Counted from the first letter of the stretch, positions 35,885-44,219 are shown. The stretch is 54,668 nt of DNA from Alphaproteobacteria bacterium (GCA_017465945.1 JAFTVD010000011.1:1-54668), one strand, 5' to 3'. Numbers and translations are program-made. The notes: generated from the sequence alone by a model not told the origin.

Positions 35885-36090
35885 TAATGTGGAGGTGGAG
35901 TTTCTTGGTCTTGAGGTTTTACGGTGTTAGTTGCGTTTCTTATGGCTTCGGTTAAATAATGATTTTGTTTTTGCAAAAATGCAATATCCTTGCCCTGCTT
36001 TATTATTACATCATTTAAATCATCAACAATTCTTTCCAAATTTGATATTGCCATTTCTATTTCTATAAAGCGTTCTTCTGTGTTTTGCAT
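35881..36090 (-). CDS. slyX: SlyX family protein
   Basis: A 69-aa coiled-coil protein. The first 50 residues are a regular heptad pattern (ERFIEIEMAISNLERIVDDLN), and the C-terminal TPPPHY tail is the hallmark of SlyX. The biochemical role of SlyX is not established. It is 11 nt downstream of the MerR-type gene, in one operon with it. Its stop overlaps the stop of the convergent 35507 gene by 3 nt. Confidence 0.85.
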   Translation of the reverse strand: MQNTEERFIEIEMAISNLERIVDDLNDVIIKQGKDIAFLQKQNHYLTEAIRNATNTVKPQDQETPPPHY

Positions 36091-36101
36091 ATTTATCTCT
36101 T

Positions 36102-36506
36102 TTAGTTGCTTATTAAATTTTTTAAATCTTCTTTTATTTTTGTTAGTCCAATAATTGCATTATTTACTGTTTCTTCTATAGATACTTGAGATGTTTCTTT
36201 TAAATTTTCTATATCTGCAAAAATATCCTTTTGAATTTCGCTACCTAAGATATCTTTTATTGTTCTATTTTTAAATAATTTTTGCACGCCTTCTATTGTA
36301 TAGCGACGTTCATATAGTAGCTCTTTTATTAGCTCTAATATTGCTACATCATCAGGACGATAATAACGACGAGAACTTTTGGTTTTCATCGGTTTTATTT
36401 GAGTAAATTTTGTTTCCCAAAATCGTAATACATGCGGAGCTATGCCTAAATCCTCTGTAACTTCGGCAATGCTTCTAAATGCTGATTTTGATTTATTTAC
36501 TCCCAT
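36102..36506 (-). CDS. MerR-family transcriptional regulator
   Basis: A 134-aa regulator. An N-terminal winged helix-turn-helix (about residues 9-80) has the form [20 protein letters not shown], then [15 protein letters not shown], followed by a short helical dimerisation tail. No Cys-rich metal site at the C-terminus. This small MerR protein directly after ihfA is a conserved arrangement in alphaproteobacteria, where it is usually uncharacterised. AAGAGG precedes the start. A terminator separates it from ihfA. Confidence 0.88.
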   Translation of the reverse strand: MGVNKSKSAFRSIAEVTEDLGIAPHVLRFWETKFTQIKPMKTKSSRRYYRPDDVAILELIKELLYERRYTIEGVQKLFKNRTIKDILGSEIQKDIFADIENLKETSQVSIEETVNNAIIGLTKIKEDLKNLISN

Positions 36507-36527
36507 TTTAACCTCTTTTATTTAAAA

Positions 36528-36551
36528 AAAGGCACTAATTTTAGTGCCTTT
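36528..36551 (-). terminator. Intrinsic terminator of ihfA
   Basis: AAAGGCACTAA / TTAGTGCCTTT, 11-bp stem, followed by a T-tract on the minus strand. Confidence 0.85.
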
Positions 36552-36567
36552 ATTACATTTTATACTA

Positions 36568-36855
36568 CTATTTCTTATTTACAGCTGTTTTTAATGTTTG
36601 TGATGGACGGAAAGAAATAACTGTACGTGGTGTAATTTCTGCTTCTACACCTGTTTTAGGATTGCGACCAACACGAGCATTTTTGTGTTTTAATAAAAAT
36701 GAACCAAATGTAGATATTTTAACATCACGACCGGCGGTTAATTCACCTCTAATTTCGTCTACAACCATATCCAAAATATCTCCGGCATCTTTGCGTGATA
36801 AACCAATTTCTTCACATATAGAATCTGCTATATCAGCACGAGTAATAGTCGTCAT
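36568..36855 (-). CDS. ihfA: Integration host factor alpha subunit
   Basis: A DNA-bending protein of the HU/IHF family, 95 aa. STFGSFLLKHKNARVGRNPKTG forms the beta-arm with the minor-groove-inserting Pro in RNPKTG (quoted in two overlapping parts of the conserved block), and the N-terminal TRADIADSI helix is as in IHF-alpha. The position between fabH and a MerR gene is the classical alphaproteobacterial ihfA locus, favouring IHF over HU. Confidence 0.92.
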   Translation of the reverse strand: MTTITRADIADSICEEIGLSRKDAGDILDMVVDEIRGELTAGRDVKISTFGSFLLKHKNARVGRNPKTGVEAEITPRTVISFRPSQTLKTAVNKK

Positions 36856-36897
36856 TTTTCACCTTTCCTATAATAAATATTTGTTATTAGCTAAAGA

Positions 36898-36939
36898 ATA
36901 ACCCCTTTTTGGTATTATTCAATATCAAAAAGAGGTTAT
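36898..36939 (-). terminator. Possible terminator downstream of fabH
   Basis: An imperfect stem (ATAACCCCTTTTTG against CAAAAAGAGGTTAT, one mismatch) between the fabH stop and ihfA. There is no clear T-run, so it may only attenuate. Confidence 0.35.
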
Positions 36940-36954
36940 ACATATTTTTTTATA

Positions 36955-37935
36955 TTAAAATCTTATGAGTAAACCACCCCATGTAAACCCTGCTCCCATT
37001 GCAGGTATTAATACTAAATCACCTGATTTAATTGTACCATTGGCAACAGACTCTGATATAGCCATAGGAATTGAGGCAGCTGAAGTATTTCCATGATGAT
37101 CAACAGTTACAATTACCTTTTCGGTTGGAATGTTTAACTTTTGACCAACGCCTGAAATTATACGAATGTTTGCTTGGTGTGGTAGTAACCAATCAATTTC
37201 ATCTGTGGTTACGTTTGCTTGTTCTAATACTGCATAGCTTGCTTCACACATTGCTCCCACTGCATATTTAAACACCTCTTTACCGTTCATATGAACATAA
37301 CCTGCTGTTTGTGTTGTTGAAACACCACCACTTGTACCTAAACTATCGTATTGGGTACCATCTGCGTATATTTTTGTAGCAAGCACACCATAATCTGATG
37401 CTGTTCCATCACCTTCTGAAGCTTGAACAATAGCAGCTCCCGAACCATCTCCAAATAAAACACAGGTGTTTCTATCTGTCCAATCGATAACTCTTGACAT
37501 TGTTTCTACACCGATAACTGCTGCTGTCTTTATTTGACCTAGGCGAATCATATTATCTACCATTGTTAAAGCATATACGAAACCAGAACATGCAGCTCCG
37601 ATATCAAAAGTAGGTGTTCCAGATTTTACACCCAATTTACCAGCAATACGAGCTGATACAGTTGGAGCACAGTGGTCTGGTGTTAGTGTTGCAACAACAA
37701 TTACATCTAAATCATCTTTTGTGATGTTAGCATTCTTCATTGCCATTTCTAATGCTTTTAAGGCTAAATCTGAAGATACTTCATCTTCTGCTGCAATATG
37801 GCGACTTTTTATACCTGTACGAGTACTAATCCACTCATCATTGGTATCTACCATTTTAGATAAATCGTCATTTGTTAAAACTTTGGCTGGAAGGTAATGT
37901 CCACAGCCAATAATTTTTGTTCTAATACACTTCAT
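36955..37935 (-). CDS. fabH: Beta-ketoacyl-ACP synthase III
   Basis: Starts fatty acid synthesis by condensing acetyl-CoA with malonyl-ACP; 326 aa. Thiolase fold with nucleophile Cys116 in DIGAACSGF and the catalytic His and Asn in LPHQAN and HHGNTSAAS. The start is ATG 37935, with AGGAAG 7 nt upstream. This lies inside the last codons of plsX (14-nt overlap), so the genes are translationally coupled. Confidence 0.96.
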   Translation of the reverse strand: MKCIRTKIIGCGHYLPAKVLTNDDLSKMVDTNDEWISTRTGIKSRHIAAEDEVSSDLALKALEMAMKNANITKDDLDVIVVATLTPDHCAPTVSARIAGKLGVKSGTPTFDIGAACSGFVYALTMVDNMIRLGQIKTAAVIGVETMSRVIDWTDRNTCVLFGDGSGAAIVQASEGDGTASDYGVLATKIYADGTQYDSLGTSGGVSTTQTAGYVHMNGKEVFKYAVGAMCEASYAVLEQANVTTDEIDWLLPHQANIRIISGVGQKLNIPTEKVIVTVDHHGNTSAASIPMAISESVANGTIKSGDLVLIPAMGAGFTWGGLLIRF

Positions 37936-38986
37936 AGCATGCTTCCTGTGATAGTTCATCCAAATCAATATTTTCTAGCTCTTTACGAATCGCACTAACA
38001 AAGTCTTTTCTAACTAATTTAGCAGCATTCTCAACAGCTATTGAAAAGCCAAACGCATCTGTTCCGCCGTGGCTTTTTACAGATAATCCATTTAAGCCTA
38101 CAAACATTGCTCCATTATATAGTCTTGGGTCCATTTTAGATTTTAACTTCTTCATGGCTCCTAACATAAATGGGATACCTAGTTTAGCCAAGAATGATTT
38201 TTTTATTACTTCCTTAAACATACGCATTATTAAAACAAAAGTTCCTTCTATTGTTTTTAATGCGATATTACCGCTAAAACCATCTGCTACAACAACATCG
38301 GCTTTATCTTTTGGAATGTCATGTGGCTCTATATAACCTATAAAATTCATATTCAAATGAGTGTTTTTAATGATATGGGCAGCAACATGTATCTCATCTT
38401 TGCCCTTCATTTCTTCAGCACCGATATTCATTAATGCGACTCTAGGATTTTCAAAACCTAATGCGTGTTTTGCAAATATATTACCCATTATAGCAAATTC
38501 TGCTAGATTTATACCACTACATTCTGTATTGGCTCCTAAATCTAACATTACATATTTGCCATTTTGATGAGGCATTATGCTTATAATCGCTGGACGATGA
38601 ATTTTTTGGATGGTTTTTAATAACATTTTAGAAATAGCCATCAATGCACCCGTATTACCAGCAGAAACAACAGCTTGTGCTTCTCCTTTTTTAACAGCTT
38701 CAACAGCTTGGTACATGCTTGTAGCACGATTACGGATTACATGTGATGGCTTATCTTCATTATGAACAAATTCTTCTGTATGAAAAACCTGACACACCTC
38801 TTTCAAAGACGGAAATTTTTCCATCTCTTCTGTTACTTTTTTCTCATCCCCGTACACTAAGAATCGAATATCAGGATTTCTTTTGTGTGCGAGGCTTAAG
38901 CCCTCTATTACTACTTTGGGGGAATTGTCCCCCCCCATAGCATCTATCGACATGACCAGATTATTCGTAGACAAAACCTGCTCCAT
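37922..38986 (-). CDS. plsX: Phosphate acyltransferase PlsX
   Basis: Makes acyl-phosphate from acyl-ACP for phospholipid synthesis; 354 aa, normal length. Motifs are MSIDAMGGDNSP at the start, then VSAGNTGALMA and NIGAEEMKGKD. A slightly longer N-terminus than usual precedes MSIDAMGGD (11 residues), so the ATG at residue 12 is an alternative; neither has a strong Shine-Dalgarno. It lies 17 nt after rpmF and overlaps fabH. Confidence 0.95.
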   Translation of the reverse strand: MEQVLSTNNLVMSIDAMGGDNSPKVVIEGLSLAHKRNPDIRFLVYGDEKKVTEEMEKFPSLKEVCQVFHTEEFVHNEDKPSHVIRNRATSMYQAVEAVKKGEAQAVVSAGNTGALMAISKMLLKTIQKIHRPAIISIMPHQNGKYVMLDLGANTECSGINLAEFAIMGNIFAKHALGFENPRVALMNIGAEEMKGKDEIHVAAHIIKNTHLNMNFIGYIEPHDIPKDKADVVVADGFSGNIALKTIEGTFVLIMRMFKEVIKKSFLAKLGIPFMLGAMKKLKSKMDPRLYNGAMFVGLNGLSVKSHGGTDAFGFSIAVENAAKLVRKDFVSAIRKELENIDLDELSQEACYEVY

Positions 38987-39003
38987 AAAAATAAGTTAGA
39001 TAA

Positions 39004-39195
39004 TTACTCTTCGTTATTTGCCTTTTGAGCAACAACTTCTTTACCGTCATAGTATCCACATTTAGGGCATACGTTATGAGGTCTCTTCAACTCACCGCAG
39101 TTTGGGCATTCATGATAAGCGTTTGGTGTTAACGCATCATGAGAACGACGCATATTGCGACGAGATTGTGATGTTTTCTTCTTTGGTGTAGCCAT
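39004..39195 (-). CDS. rpmF: 50S ribosomal protein L32
   Basis: A 63-aa zinc-ribbon ribosomal protein. The N-terminal [17 protein letters not shown] block and the CPNCG...CPKCG zinc site are typical. It is followed by plsX (17 nt), the near-universal rpmF-plsX-fabH order. GTTATC-free spacing with AAGGAA before the ATG. Confidence 0.96.
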   Translation of the reverse strand: MATPKKKTSQSRRNMRRSHDALTPNAYHECPNCGELKRPHNVCPKCGYYDGKEVVAQKANNEE

Positions 39196-39410
39196 TTCCT
39201 TATCTCTTTATAAAATTATTTGACACAAAAAACCCGTGCGAAACTTTCAAAAAAAGTATACAACAACGGATACTAGACTTGCTTTTATATAAAAAAAATG
39301 TATTTGGCAAGCATTTTTTTATATATTTTCATTATATTTTAGAAATAGTAAATGTTTTAATGAAATAAAATTATCTAACTTATTGTATTTGCATAAATTA
39401 CACTTATAGA
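39196..39410 (-). promoter_or_regulatory. rpmF upstream region
   Basis: A 215-nt gap between yceD and rpmF, wide for this cluster. On the minus strand a TTGCCA box is followed about 15 nt later by TATAAA (plus about 39282-39310), a possible internal promoter for rpmF-plsX-fabH. A short inverted pair (AAATGCTTGCC... and ...AAAGCAAG) surrounds it and could end yceD transcripts. Confidence 0.35.
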
Positions 39411-39926
39411 CTATTTCTTTTTTAATTTCTCTAAAACAGCAAAAGGATTATTGCGGATTGGTGAGGCGTCTTCTATAACCTCGTCAAACACCTCCCCTTC
39501 TTTTCTTGGGTAGTCATCTAATACTAATGCTAGTTGCTCGATGGCTATATCTGCTAGATTTATCTCTCCATTTGTAATTATATCAGGGATATCTGCCATT
39601 ATATCATCATCTTGCTCTTTTATTTCTTCATATGTAGCATTGGTATCATAAGTGATTTTAAAATCGGCTTGATGTAATTTATCAAACTCATCTAAACTTA
39701 TAACGCTTATCAGTCCGATATTGGCTTTAACATCACCCCACACGTCTAGTATGCCTCTTTTTTTATAAAACTTTAGCCATATGTTTACTTCAAAACTTTT
39801 AATAGATGGGACTTGCAAAACATCTGTTAGGAATTCTAACTGGTCTTTATCTGCTATTAATGTATATTTTTGTTCACCTTGACCTAAATCTTCAATTTTC
39901 AGGGGATAAGAAAAATCTTTTTGCAT
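39411..39926 (-). CDS. yceD: YceD family (DUF177) protein
   Basis: A 171-aa protein of the DUF177 family, which sits before rpmF in most proteobacteria and is linked to 23S rRNA accumulation. The central region holds a VWGDVKANIGLISVISLDEF stretch where many members have a Cys-containing segment, and the C-terminus has the conserved EQLALVLDDYPRKEGE box. It is divergent from bamE, the standard alphaproteobacterial arrangement. Confidence 0.85.
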   Translation of the reverse strand: MQKDFSYPLKIEDLGQGEQKYTLIADKDQLEFLTDVLQVPSIKSFEVNIWLKFYKKRGILDVWGDVKANIGLISVISLDEFDKLHQADFKITYDTNATYEEIKEQDDDIMADIPDIITNGEINLADIAIEQLALVLDDYPRKEGEVFDEVIEDASPIRNNPFAVLEKLKKK

Positions 39927-39987
39927 ACTTTTATCCTTAATAGTGTATGATTATATTTATCAATTATATAATGTTAAGGATAAATAT

Positions 39988-40449
39988 ATGTCAACACACA
40001 ATATTGTTTTTTCGACTCTTATGGGAATTTTATTTTTGAGTGCATGCTCGACTGATATTTTTAACCAAACAGAAGGTAATATGCCTAGTAAAGATGATAT
40101 TTTGAGCATCAAACAAGGAATGAGCCAAGAAAAAGTGCGCACAATTTTAGGTTCTCCTAGTGCTATTTCTAGTCTTGATCACAGAACTTGGATATATATG
40201 AATTCAACAATGAAAAAAATGGCTTTTCTTGAACCTGAAGAGTTAGATAGAAATATTGTTGTGATAGAATTTGATTTTGATGGCAAAGTAAAGAAAATGC
40301 TTCAATTAAATAAAGAAAATGGCAAAAACATCACTATTTCAAAAGATGAAACACCTGTTATGGGCACAGATGAGACATTTATGGAAAAATATTTTGGCGG
40401 TGTAGGATATATGCCAATTGAAGCCACAAAAGAAAATAATGGATTATAA
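39988..40449 (+). CDS. bamE: BamE (SmpA/OmlA) lipoprotein
   Basis: A lipoprotein of the beta-barrel assembly machinery in the outer membrane; 153 aa from ATG 39988. Signal peptide with lipobox LSAC, lipidated Cys20. The SmpA/OmlA domain has IKQGMSQEKVRTILGSPS and then TWIYM. The C-terminal third is longer than in E. coli and low in complexity, as in other alphaproteobacteria. AAGGAT precedes the start; the longer upstream frame lacks a ribosome site and a signal peptide at its N-terminus. Confidence 0.9.
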   Translation: MSTHNIVFSTLMGILFLSACSTDIFNQTEGNMPSKDDILSIKQGMSQEKVRTILGSPSAISSLDHRTWIYMNSTMKKMAFLEPEELDRNIVVIEFDFDGKVKKMLQLNKENGKNITISKDETPVMGTDETFMEKYFGGVGYMPIEATKENNGL

Positions 40450-40471
40450 ATAATTAGTAGTCTTTTTGTTT

Positions 40472-40500
40472 AAGAAGGGAGTTTATCCCTTCTTTTTTTT
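40472..40500 (+). terminator. Intrinsic terminator of bamE
   Basis: AAGAAGGGA (40472-40480), GTTTA loop, TCCCTTCTT, then a T-run. Confidence 0.9.
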
Positions 40501-40573
40501 ATTTTGCTTGATTTTTTTTATATTTTGAAATAGAAGGAAGTTTCTTTGTTATTTTTATATAAAATTTATAATT

Positions 40574-41143
40574 ATGGTATATTTAACGTTTATTCACCAA
40601 GCCCAATTAGGAAGCGACTTTAAAGTTCCACCAGGTACGGCGGAGGGAATTTTTTTGCTCTCAAAGATGTTAACTGTAAAATTTGGAATACCTCAACAGG
40701 TGTATTGTCAAGAACATTTTGGCAGCAAGGTTAATGCTAAAATTTCCAATTTAGCTTTTCATGTTAATAATATTGTTCCAACTACCGCTTTAAATGAGGG
40801 GGCATCTAAAAGAGAGACTTCAGCTTTTTTTGATTTTATTTTAGGGGAAGCTGATTACTGTGGGTTTAAACACATTGTTATTGTTTGCTCTAGTCAGGTT
40901 ATGGATAATATTTTTATTAAACATCCACCTATGGGTAGTAGTTGTACGATATCCGGAAATAGATGGAACAACATTTTGATTGACTACTCATCTTTGTGGT
41001 TACCTTTAAAATCTAATGACCAAACAGATGATGACTTGAGACTCATTACAGACTATCTGTTTAACGGCAAGTGTTCTTTGAGTGAAAAAGAATTAATTAA
41101 TCAAACCTCTATTAGTGCTCGCTTTTCTGAATATAGTGCTTAA
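40574..41143 (+). CDS. Hypothetical protein, possible degenerate histidine-phosphatase fold (189 aa)
   Basis: The order of elements recalls the histidine phosphatase (phosphoglycerate mutase-like) fold. LTFIHQAQLGSD stands where the family has RHGE, TAEGIFLLSKML follows as the first helix, and HIVIVCSSQVMDNIF stands where the second catalytic His strand lies. The catalytic Arg-His-Gly is not present, so it would not be an active phosphatase. The assignment is weak. The start is A/T-only (TATAATTATGG), almost identical to that of the paralogs at 12844 and 13963. A strong terminator follows. Confidence 0.6.
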   Translation: MVYLTFIHQAQLGSDFKVPPGTAEGIFLLSKMLTVKFGIPQQVYCQEHFGSKVNAKISNLAFHVNNIVPTTALNEGASKRETSAFFDFILGEADYCGFKHIVIVCSSQVMDNIFIKHPPMGSSCTISGNRWNNILIDYSSLWLPLKSNDQTDDDLRLITDYLFNGKCSLSEKELINQTSISARFSEYSA

Positions 41144-41148
41144 AAATT

Positions 41149-41183
41149 GGCTCTTTAGTACTGAATACTAAAGAGTCTTTTTT
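41149..41183. terminator. Intrinsic terminator
   Basis: GGCTCTTTAGTA (41149-41160), CTGAA, TACTAAAGAGTC (41166-41177), T-run. It lies between the convergent 40574 and marC genes. Confidence 0.9.
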
Positions 41184-41787
41184 ATCCTTTAATTGATGCT
41201 ATCAAGATGGTCAAGTTGGTGATAAACAATTTTACAGATATAGCCAATAAAACCATACCAAAAAACTTTTTTAATACATATATTGTTGTTGTGCTTAAAT
41301 ATTTTTTCAACAACTTAGATAATCTTATAGTTAAATATATTGTTACGCAGTTTAGCAACACTGCTAGCAACACATTAAAATCTGCATATTGAGAACGAAT
41401 CGATAACAACGTAGTAAGCACCCCTGCCCCCACAAACAATGGAAATACTACTGGGACAAATGTTGCATCACTTGATATATCCGTTCCTTCGCAAAATAAA
41501 TTAATATCGAGTATCATCTCTAGGCTTATTAAGAAAATAATTAAAGCACCAGCTATTGCAAATGATGATATATCTAATCCGAACAGATGTAAAAAAGCCT
41601 CACCAGCATAAAAGAAGCTTATCATCAATATAAGAGAGTACAAAAATGCACGTCTTGCGCTTATATGTATTCCTTTATTTTGGATATTTAGCACTATTGG
41701 TAAATTTCCCGGTACATCACAAATTGCCAATAATACCACATATGCTCCTATTAATTCTTTTAAGTTAAATTCTGTTAAGAATGACAT
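41182..41787 (-). CDS. MarC family integral membrane protein
   Basis: 201 aa, six hydrophobic helices with the MarC signature: a Pro-rich first-loop element (DVPGNLPIVLNI), ARRAF, and SSFAIAGALIIFLISLEMI in the third helix. MarC proteins are inner-membrane proteins of unknown transport function; the old link to antibiotic resistance was not confirmed. Downstream, 233 nt lie before tRNA-Gln on the other strand. Confidence 0.88.
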   Translation of the reverse strand: MSFLTEFNLKELIGAYVVLLAICDVPGNLPIVLNIQNKGIHISARRAFLYSLILMISFFYAGEAFLHLFGLDISSFAIAGALIIFLISLEMILDINLFCEGTDISSDATFVPVVFPLFVGAGVLTTLLSIRSQYADFNVLLAVLLNCVTIYLTIRLSKLLKKYLSTTTIYVLKKFFGMVLLAISVKLFITNLTILIASIKG

Positions 41788-41953
41788 ATTTACCCCTTTT
41801 CTTTATGCGTTTACATTGGTAATATATGAAGATATTCATTGATGTAAAGAGAGTTTTTTAGTTTTGCAACGAGATTTTTTTGTTAAATATTAGTTAGTTA
41901 CGTTAATTTTTTATAGACATTAAAAAAAAATATATAAAAATAAAAAAAAATGC

Positions 41954-41981
41954 TTGCATTTATATTTTTTTAGCATATAAA
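41954..41981 (+). promoter_or_regulatory. Promoter of the left tRNA-Gln
   Basis: TTGCAT (41954-41959), 16 nt, TATAAA (41976-41981), 38 nt before the tRNA. The right tRNA-Gln copy lacks an equally good promoter. Confidence 0.6.
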
Positions 41982-42019
41982 TGTTCTTGCTTGCGGTAGC
42001 TTGGCTTACCAAATTGAGT

Positions 42020-42094
42020 TGGGGCGTCGCCAAGTGGTAAGGCATCGGCTTTTGGTGCCGACATTCGTTGGTTCGAATCCAGCCGCCCCAGCCA
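42020..42094 (+). tRNA. tRNA-Gln(TTG), left copy
   Basis: 75 nt with encoded CCA. Perfect acceptor TGGGGCG/CGCCCCA; the anticodon arm TCGGC-TTTTGGT-GCCGA gives anticodon TTG; the T-arm has GGTTCGAATCC. Identical over its full length to the copy at 54459-54533. Confidence 0.97.
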
Positions 42095-42102
42095 CAGTTC
42101 AA

Positions 42103-42129
42103 AAGTCGTCAGAAATGGCGACTTTTTTG
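42103..42129 (+). terminator. Terminator after tRNA-Gln (repeat copy 1)
   Basis: AAGTCG (42103-42108) and CGACTT (42119-42124) around TCAGAAATGG, then T-run. The same 27 nt recur exactly at 42743-42769. Confidence 0.85.
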
Positions 42130-42500
42130 CGTCGCTACGGAAGATTTTATCTTCCTACTTACGCGAACAACTAACCTTTGCTTTGGGTAAACCCTCGCAA
42201 AGCTAAGAGAAGTTTGTTATTTTACAAGCACTTAAGCTAATTCGAAGATGAATATATTTTGAAGTCTTGTTTTACAACATCTTCGAACTTGCTTCTATAT
42301 TTTTCAATAGCTTAGCTAATTTTAGCCTTTTGAGCATAAAAATGAACCTCTGCAAATTTTTACAAAGGTTGAACTTGTAACATAGCTATGTGAAAGGTTG
42401 GATTGATAATAAAATTTTTATTGACATTACATATAAATAATAATATGGGATTTATACATTTTTATAACTTATATATTATTAACCATTTAATTCTTTTATT
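42130..42500. other. Hairpin-rich gene-free region with promoter of the 42501 gene
   Basis: No ORF of merit. Hairpins in series: GGAAGAT-TTT-ATCTTCC, GGGTAAACCC inside a CTTTGC/GCAAAG stem, the 47-nt TTCGAAGATG...CATCTTCGAA element (42241-42287), and the palindrome ACATAGCTATGT near 42379. TTGACA at 42421-42426, with a TATGGG or TAATAT -10, probably drives the 42501 gene. The region resembles in texture the one downstream of tRNA-Lys. Confidence 0.5.
42241..42287 (+). repeat. 47-nt hairpin repeat, copy 1
   Basis: 10-bp perfect arms TTCGAAGATG/CATCTTCGAA around an A/T-rich centre. Copy 2 at 42791-42837 differs at two positions. Confidence 0.85.
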
Positions 42501-42722
42501 ATGGCCAACAAACACTACAATGGCAAAGAGCCATACGAAATTCCTGCATCTGAATATGATAAGCAGGCAGAACTTTGGCGTGAGAATGGTGGTAATATTC
42601 GTGACGATGAACCACATGGTGGAGCTGACTATCCTCATTCTCATTGGTATGATGGTGACAACAAAAATGAAGATTTTGTTGTTGTTAAGGCTGATGATTC
42701 ATCAGAAGAAGATGATGATTAA
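42501..42722 (+). CDS. Small acidic protein, unknown (73 aa)
   Basis: A very polar protein without hydrophobic core stretches: Tyr, His and Gly rich centre (EPHGGADYPHSHWYDGD) and an extreme C-terminus of Asp, Glu and Ser (DDSSEEDDD). It is possibly intrinsically disordered; highly acidic small proteins in accessory regions can be DNA mimics, but nothing specific shows that here. The start is A/T-only (TTTTATTATGG) with no Shine-Dalgarno and with a TTGACA promoter. The gene sits between two copies of the same terminator and hairpin. I preferred this frame over the overlapping hydrophobic one from 42403. Confidence 0.55.
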   Translation: MANKHYNGKEPYEIPASEYDKQAELWRENGGNIRDDEPHGGADYPHSHWYDGDNKNEDFVVVKADDSSEEDDD

Positions 42723-42742
42723 GTTTTCTTGAAATCATTATT

Positions 42743-42769
42743 AAGTCGTCAGAAATGGCGACTTTTTTG
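42743..42769 (+). terminator. Intrinsic terminator (repeat copy 2)
   Basis: An exact copy of the 27 nt at 42103-42129, ending the 42501 gene. Confidence 0.85.
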
Positions 42770-42790
42770 TTATTTTCAAACACTTGCCAG

Positions 42791-42837
42791 TTCGAAGATG
42801 AATATATTTTGAAGGCTAGTTTTACAACATCTTCGAA
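42791..42837 (+). repeat. 47-nt hairpin repeat, copy 2
   Basis: Same 10-bp arms as at 42241; 45 of 47 positions match by my count. Confidence 0.85.
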
Positions 42838-43127
42838 ACTTTTACGACAAGTTATTTATTATTAAATACATTTGTTAATAATATTTGTTAATTGATTAAT
42901 AATTAAACGTTTACAAATATAATTAGCTTGTATATTATTGCGGATATAAATTATAGGTTTGTAGAGTTAATTATTGATATGATAAAGATAGCTAGCAATA
43001 ACTTCACACTTTTTAATGTTAATAATATTTGAAATATAATATTGATGGTGTGAAATACTATATTATCGTATTAAATTAAAAACAAAAAAAGAATTGTAAA
43101 ATGTAGCTAATATAAAGGTGATAAAAT
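42838..43127 (+). promoter_or_regulatory. A/T-rich upstream region of the first methyltransferase
   Basis: No gene. It contains a dyad TTCACAC (43003-43009) and GTGTGAA (43048-43054), 38 nt apart, about 75 nt before the methyltransferase start. Restriction-modification loci often carry controller or self-regulation sites here, but no controller gene is seen. A clear promoter could not be picked out of the A/T background. Confidence 0.3.
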
Positions 43128-44219
43128 ATGTCTTTAAAAGTTTTTGAGGGATTTGCTGGATATGGTGGAGGAAGTTTTGCATTTAAAAAACTTATGAAAA
43201 TGTATCCAAATTACAATTTTGAAGTGGTTGGATATTCTGAAATAGACAAATATGCATCAGACTTATTTGATTTAAACCATCGTGATAATAATGGTAATCC
43301 TATAAAAAACTATGGAGATATTACACAAATAAATCCACATGATTTACCTGATTTTGATTTATTTACAGGAGGCTTCCCTTGTCAACCTTTTTCCACTGCA
43401 GGTATGCAACAAGGCGAAAAAGATCAATATGGAAGAGGAACTTTGTTTCATCATATAGTTAGGATATGTGCTCATAAAAAACCTAAATATATTTTACTAG
43501 AAAATGTTAAGGGTTTTTTAAACAAAAAATTTGAACCAACACGAAAATTAATGGAGCAAATGTTAAGAGAAATTGGATATGTAGCTGATATAAATAATCC
43601 AGAAGAATCACCTTTAAAATGTGCAGTACTAAATAGCAAAGATTATGGAATTCCTCAAAATAGAGAAAGAGTATGGATGTTTGCTAGGCTTGGGGGGTTA
43701 CCAAAAGATTTTTCCATGAAACCAGAAGAGTGTCCAAATACGCTTAGATTGGGGGATTTTCTTGATCCTGCTGGCTTTGTCCCTAAAAATATGTATTTAA
43801 CTGACAAGCAAATAGCACATTTAAGAGAAAAACATCATATTGCTTCTTTTGAGGTGGATAAAGCATTATGCTTTGATGTATATAATAAAAAAATAAAAAA
43901 AGATGGATACTCTATTACGCTAACTATGCCTGAACATAATAGTATTAGAGTTGTCGAACCTCACATTGGGCGTCAAGTTGTCAGAAAAATGTCCGTAACT
44001 GAACAATTTAGATTGATGGGATTGGAAGGGTTAAAGAGAAATGGAAAAAATCCTGATATAGTTTTTGGAAATCAATCATATACACAATTATCAAAGCGTG
44101 CTGGAAATGGATGGGATGTCAATGTAGTCAAAATAATATTAAATCATATTATTAATCAATTAGTATCAATGGGGGATAATGTTTTTGAAGAGAAAAAGAA
44201 TGACAAAAATAAAGTTTAA
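43128..44219 (+). CDS. DNA (cytosine-5-)-methyltransferase
   Basis: A C5-cytosine methyltransferase of 363 aa. Motif I FAGYGGGSFAF lies near residues 9-19; the motif IV active-site loop is GGFPCQPFSTAG with nucleophile Cys85; motif VI is ENV at 125-127, motif VIII QNRERVW, and motif X GNGWDVNVV at the C-terminus. The target recognition region (about 190-300) is short. AAAGGTGAT precedes the start. It overlaps the next gene by 20 nt, the usual way a methyltransferase is paired with its endonuclease. Confidence 0.95.
   Translation: MSLKVFEGFAGYGGGSFAFKKLMKMYPNYNFEVVGYSEIDKYASDLFDLNHRDNNGNPIKNYGDITQINPHDLPDFDLFTGGFPCQPFSTAGMQQGEKDQYGRGTLFHHIVRICAHKKPKYILLENVKGFLNKKFEPTRKLMEQMLREIGYVADINNPEESPLKCAVLNSKDYGIPQNRERVWMFARLGGLPKDFSMKPEECPNTLRLGDFLDPAGFVPKNMYLTDKQIAHLREKHHIASFEVDKALCFDVYNKKIKKDGYSITLTMPEHNSIRVVEPHIGRQVVRKMSVTEQFRLMGLEGLKRNGKNPDIVFGNQSYTQLSKRAGNGWDVNVVKIILNHIINQLVSMGDNVFEEKKNDKNKV

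Noticed and set aside
42403..42732. 109-codon hydrophobic plus-strand ORF
   Set aside because: It overlaps the 73-aa acidic ORF in another frame, covers the likely promoter, and its C-terminal half is a Met/Ile/Leu-rich shadow translation.
43003..43054. C-protein operator before the C5 methyltransferase
   Set aside because: The dyad has 7-bp arms 38 nt apart and no controller gene is present, so the evidence is too thin.
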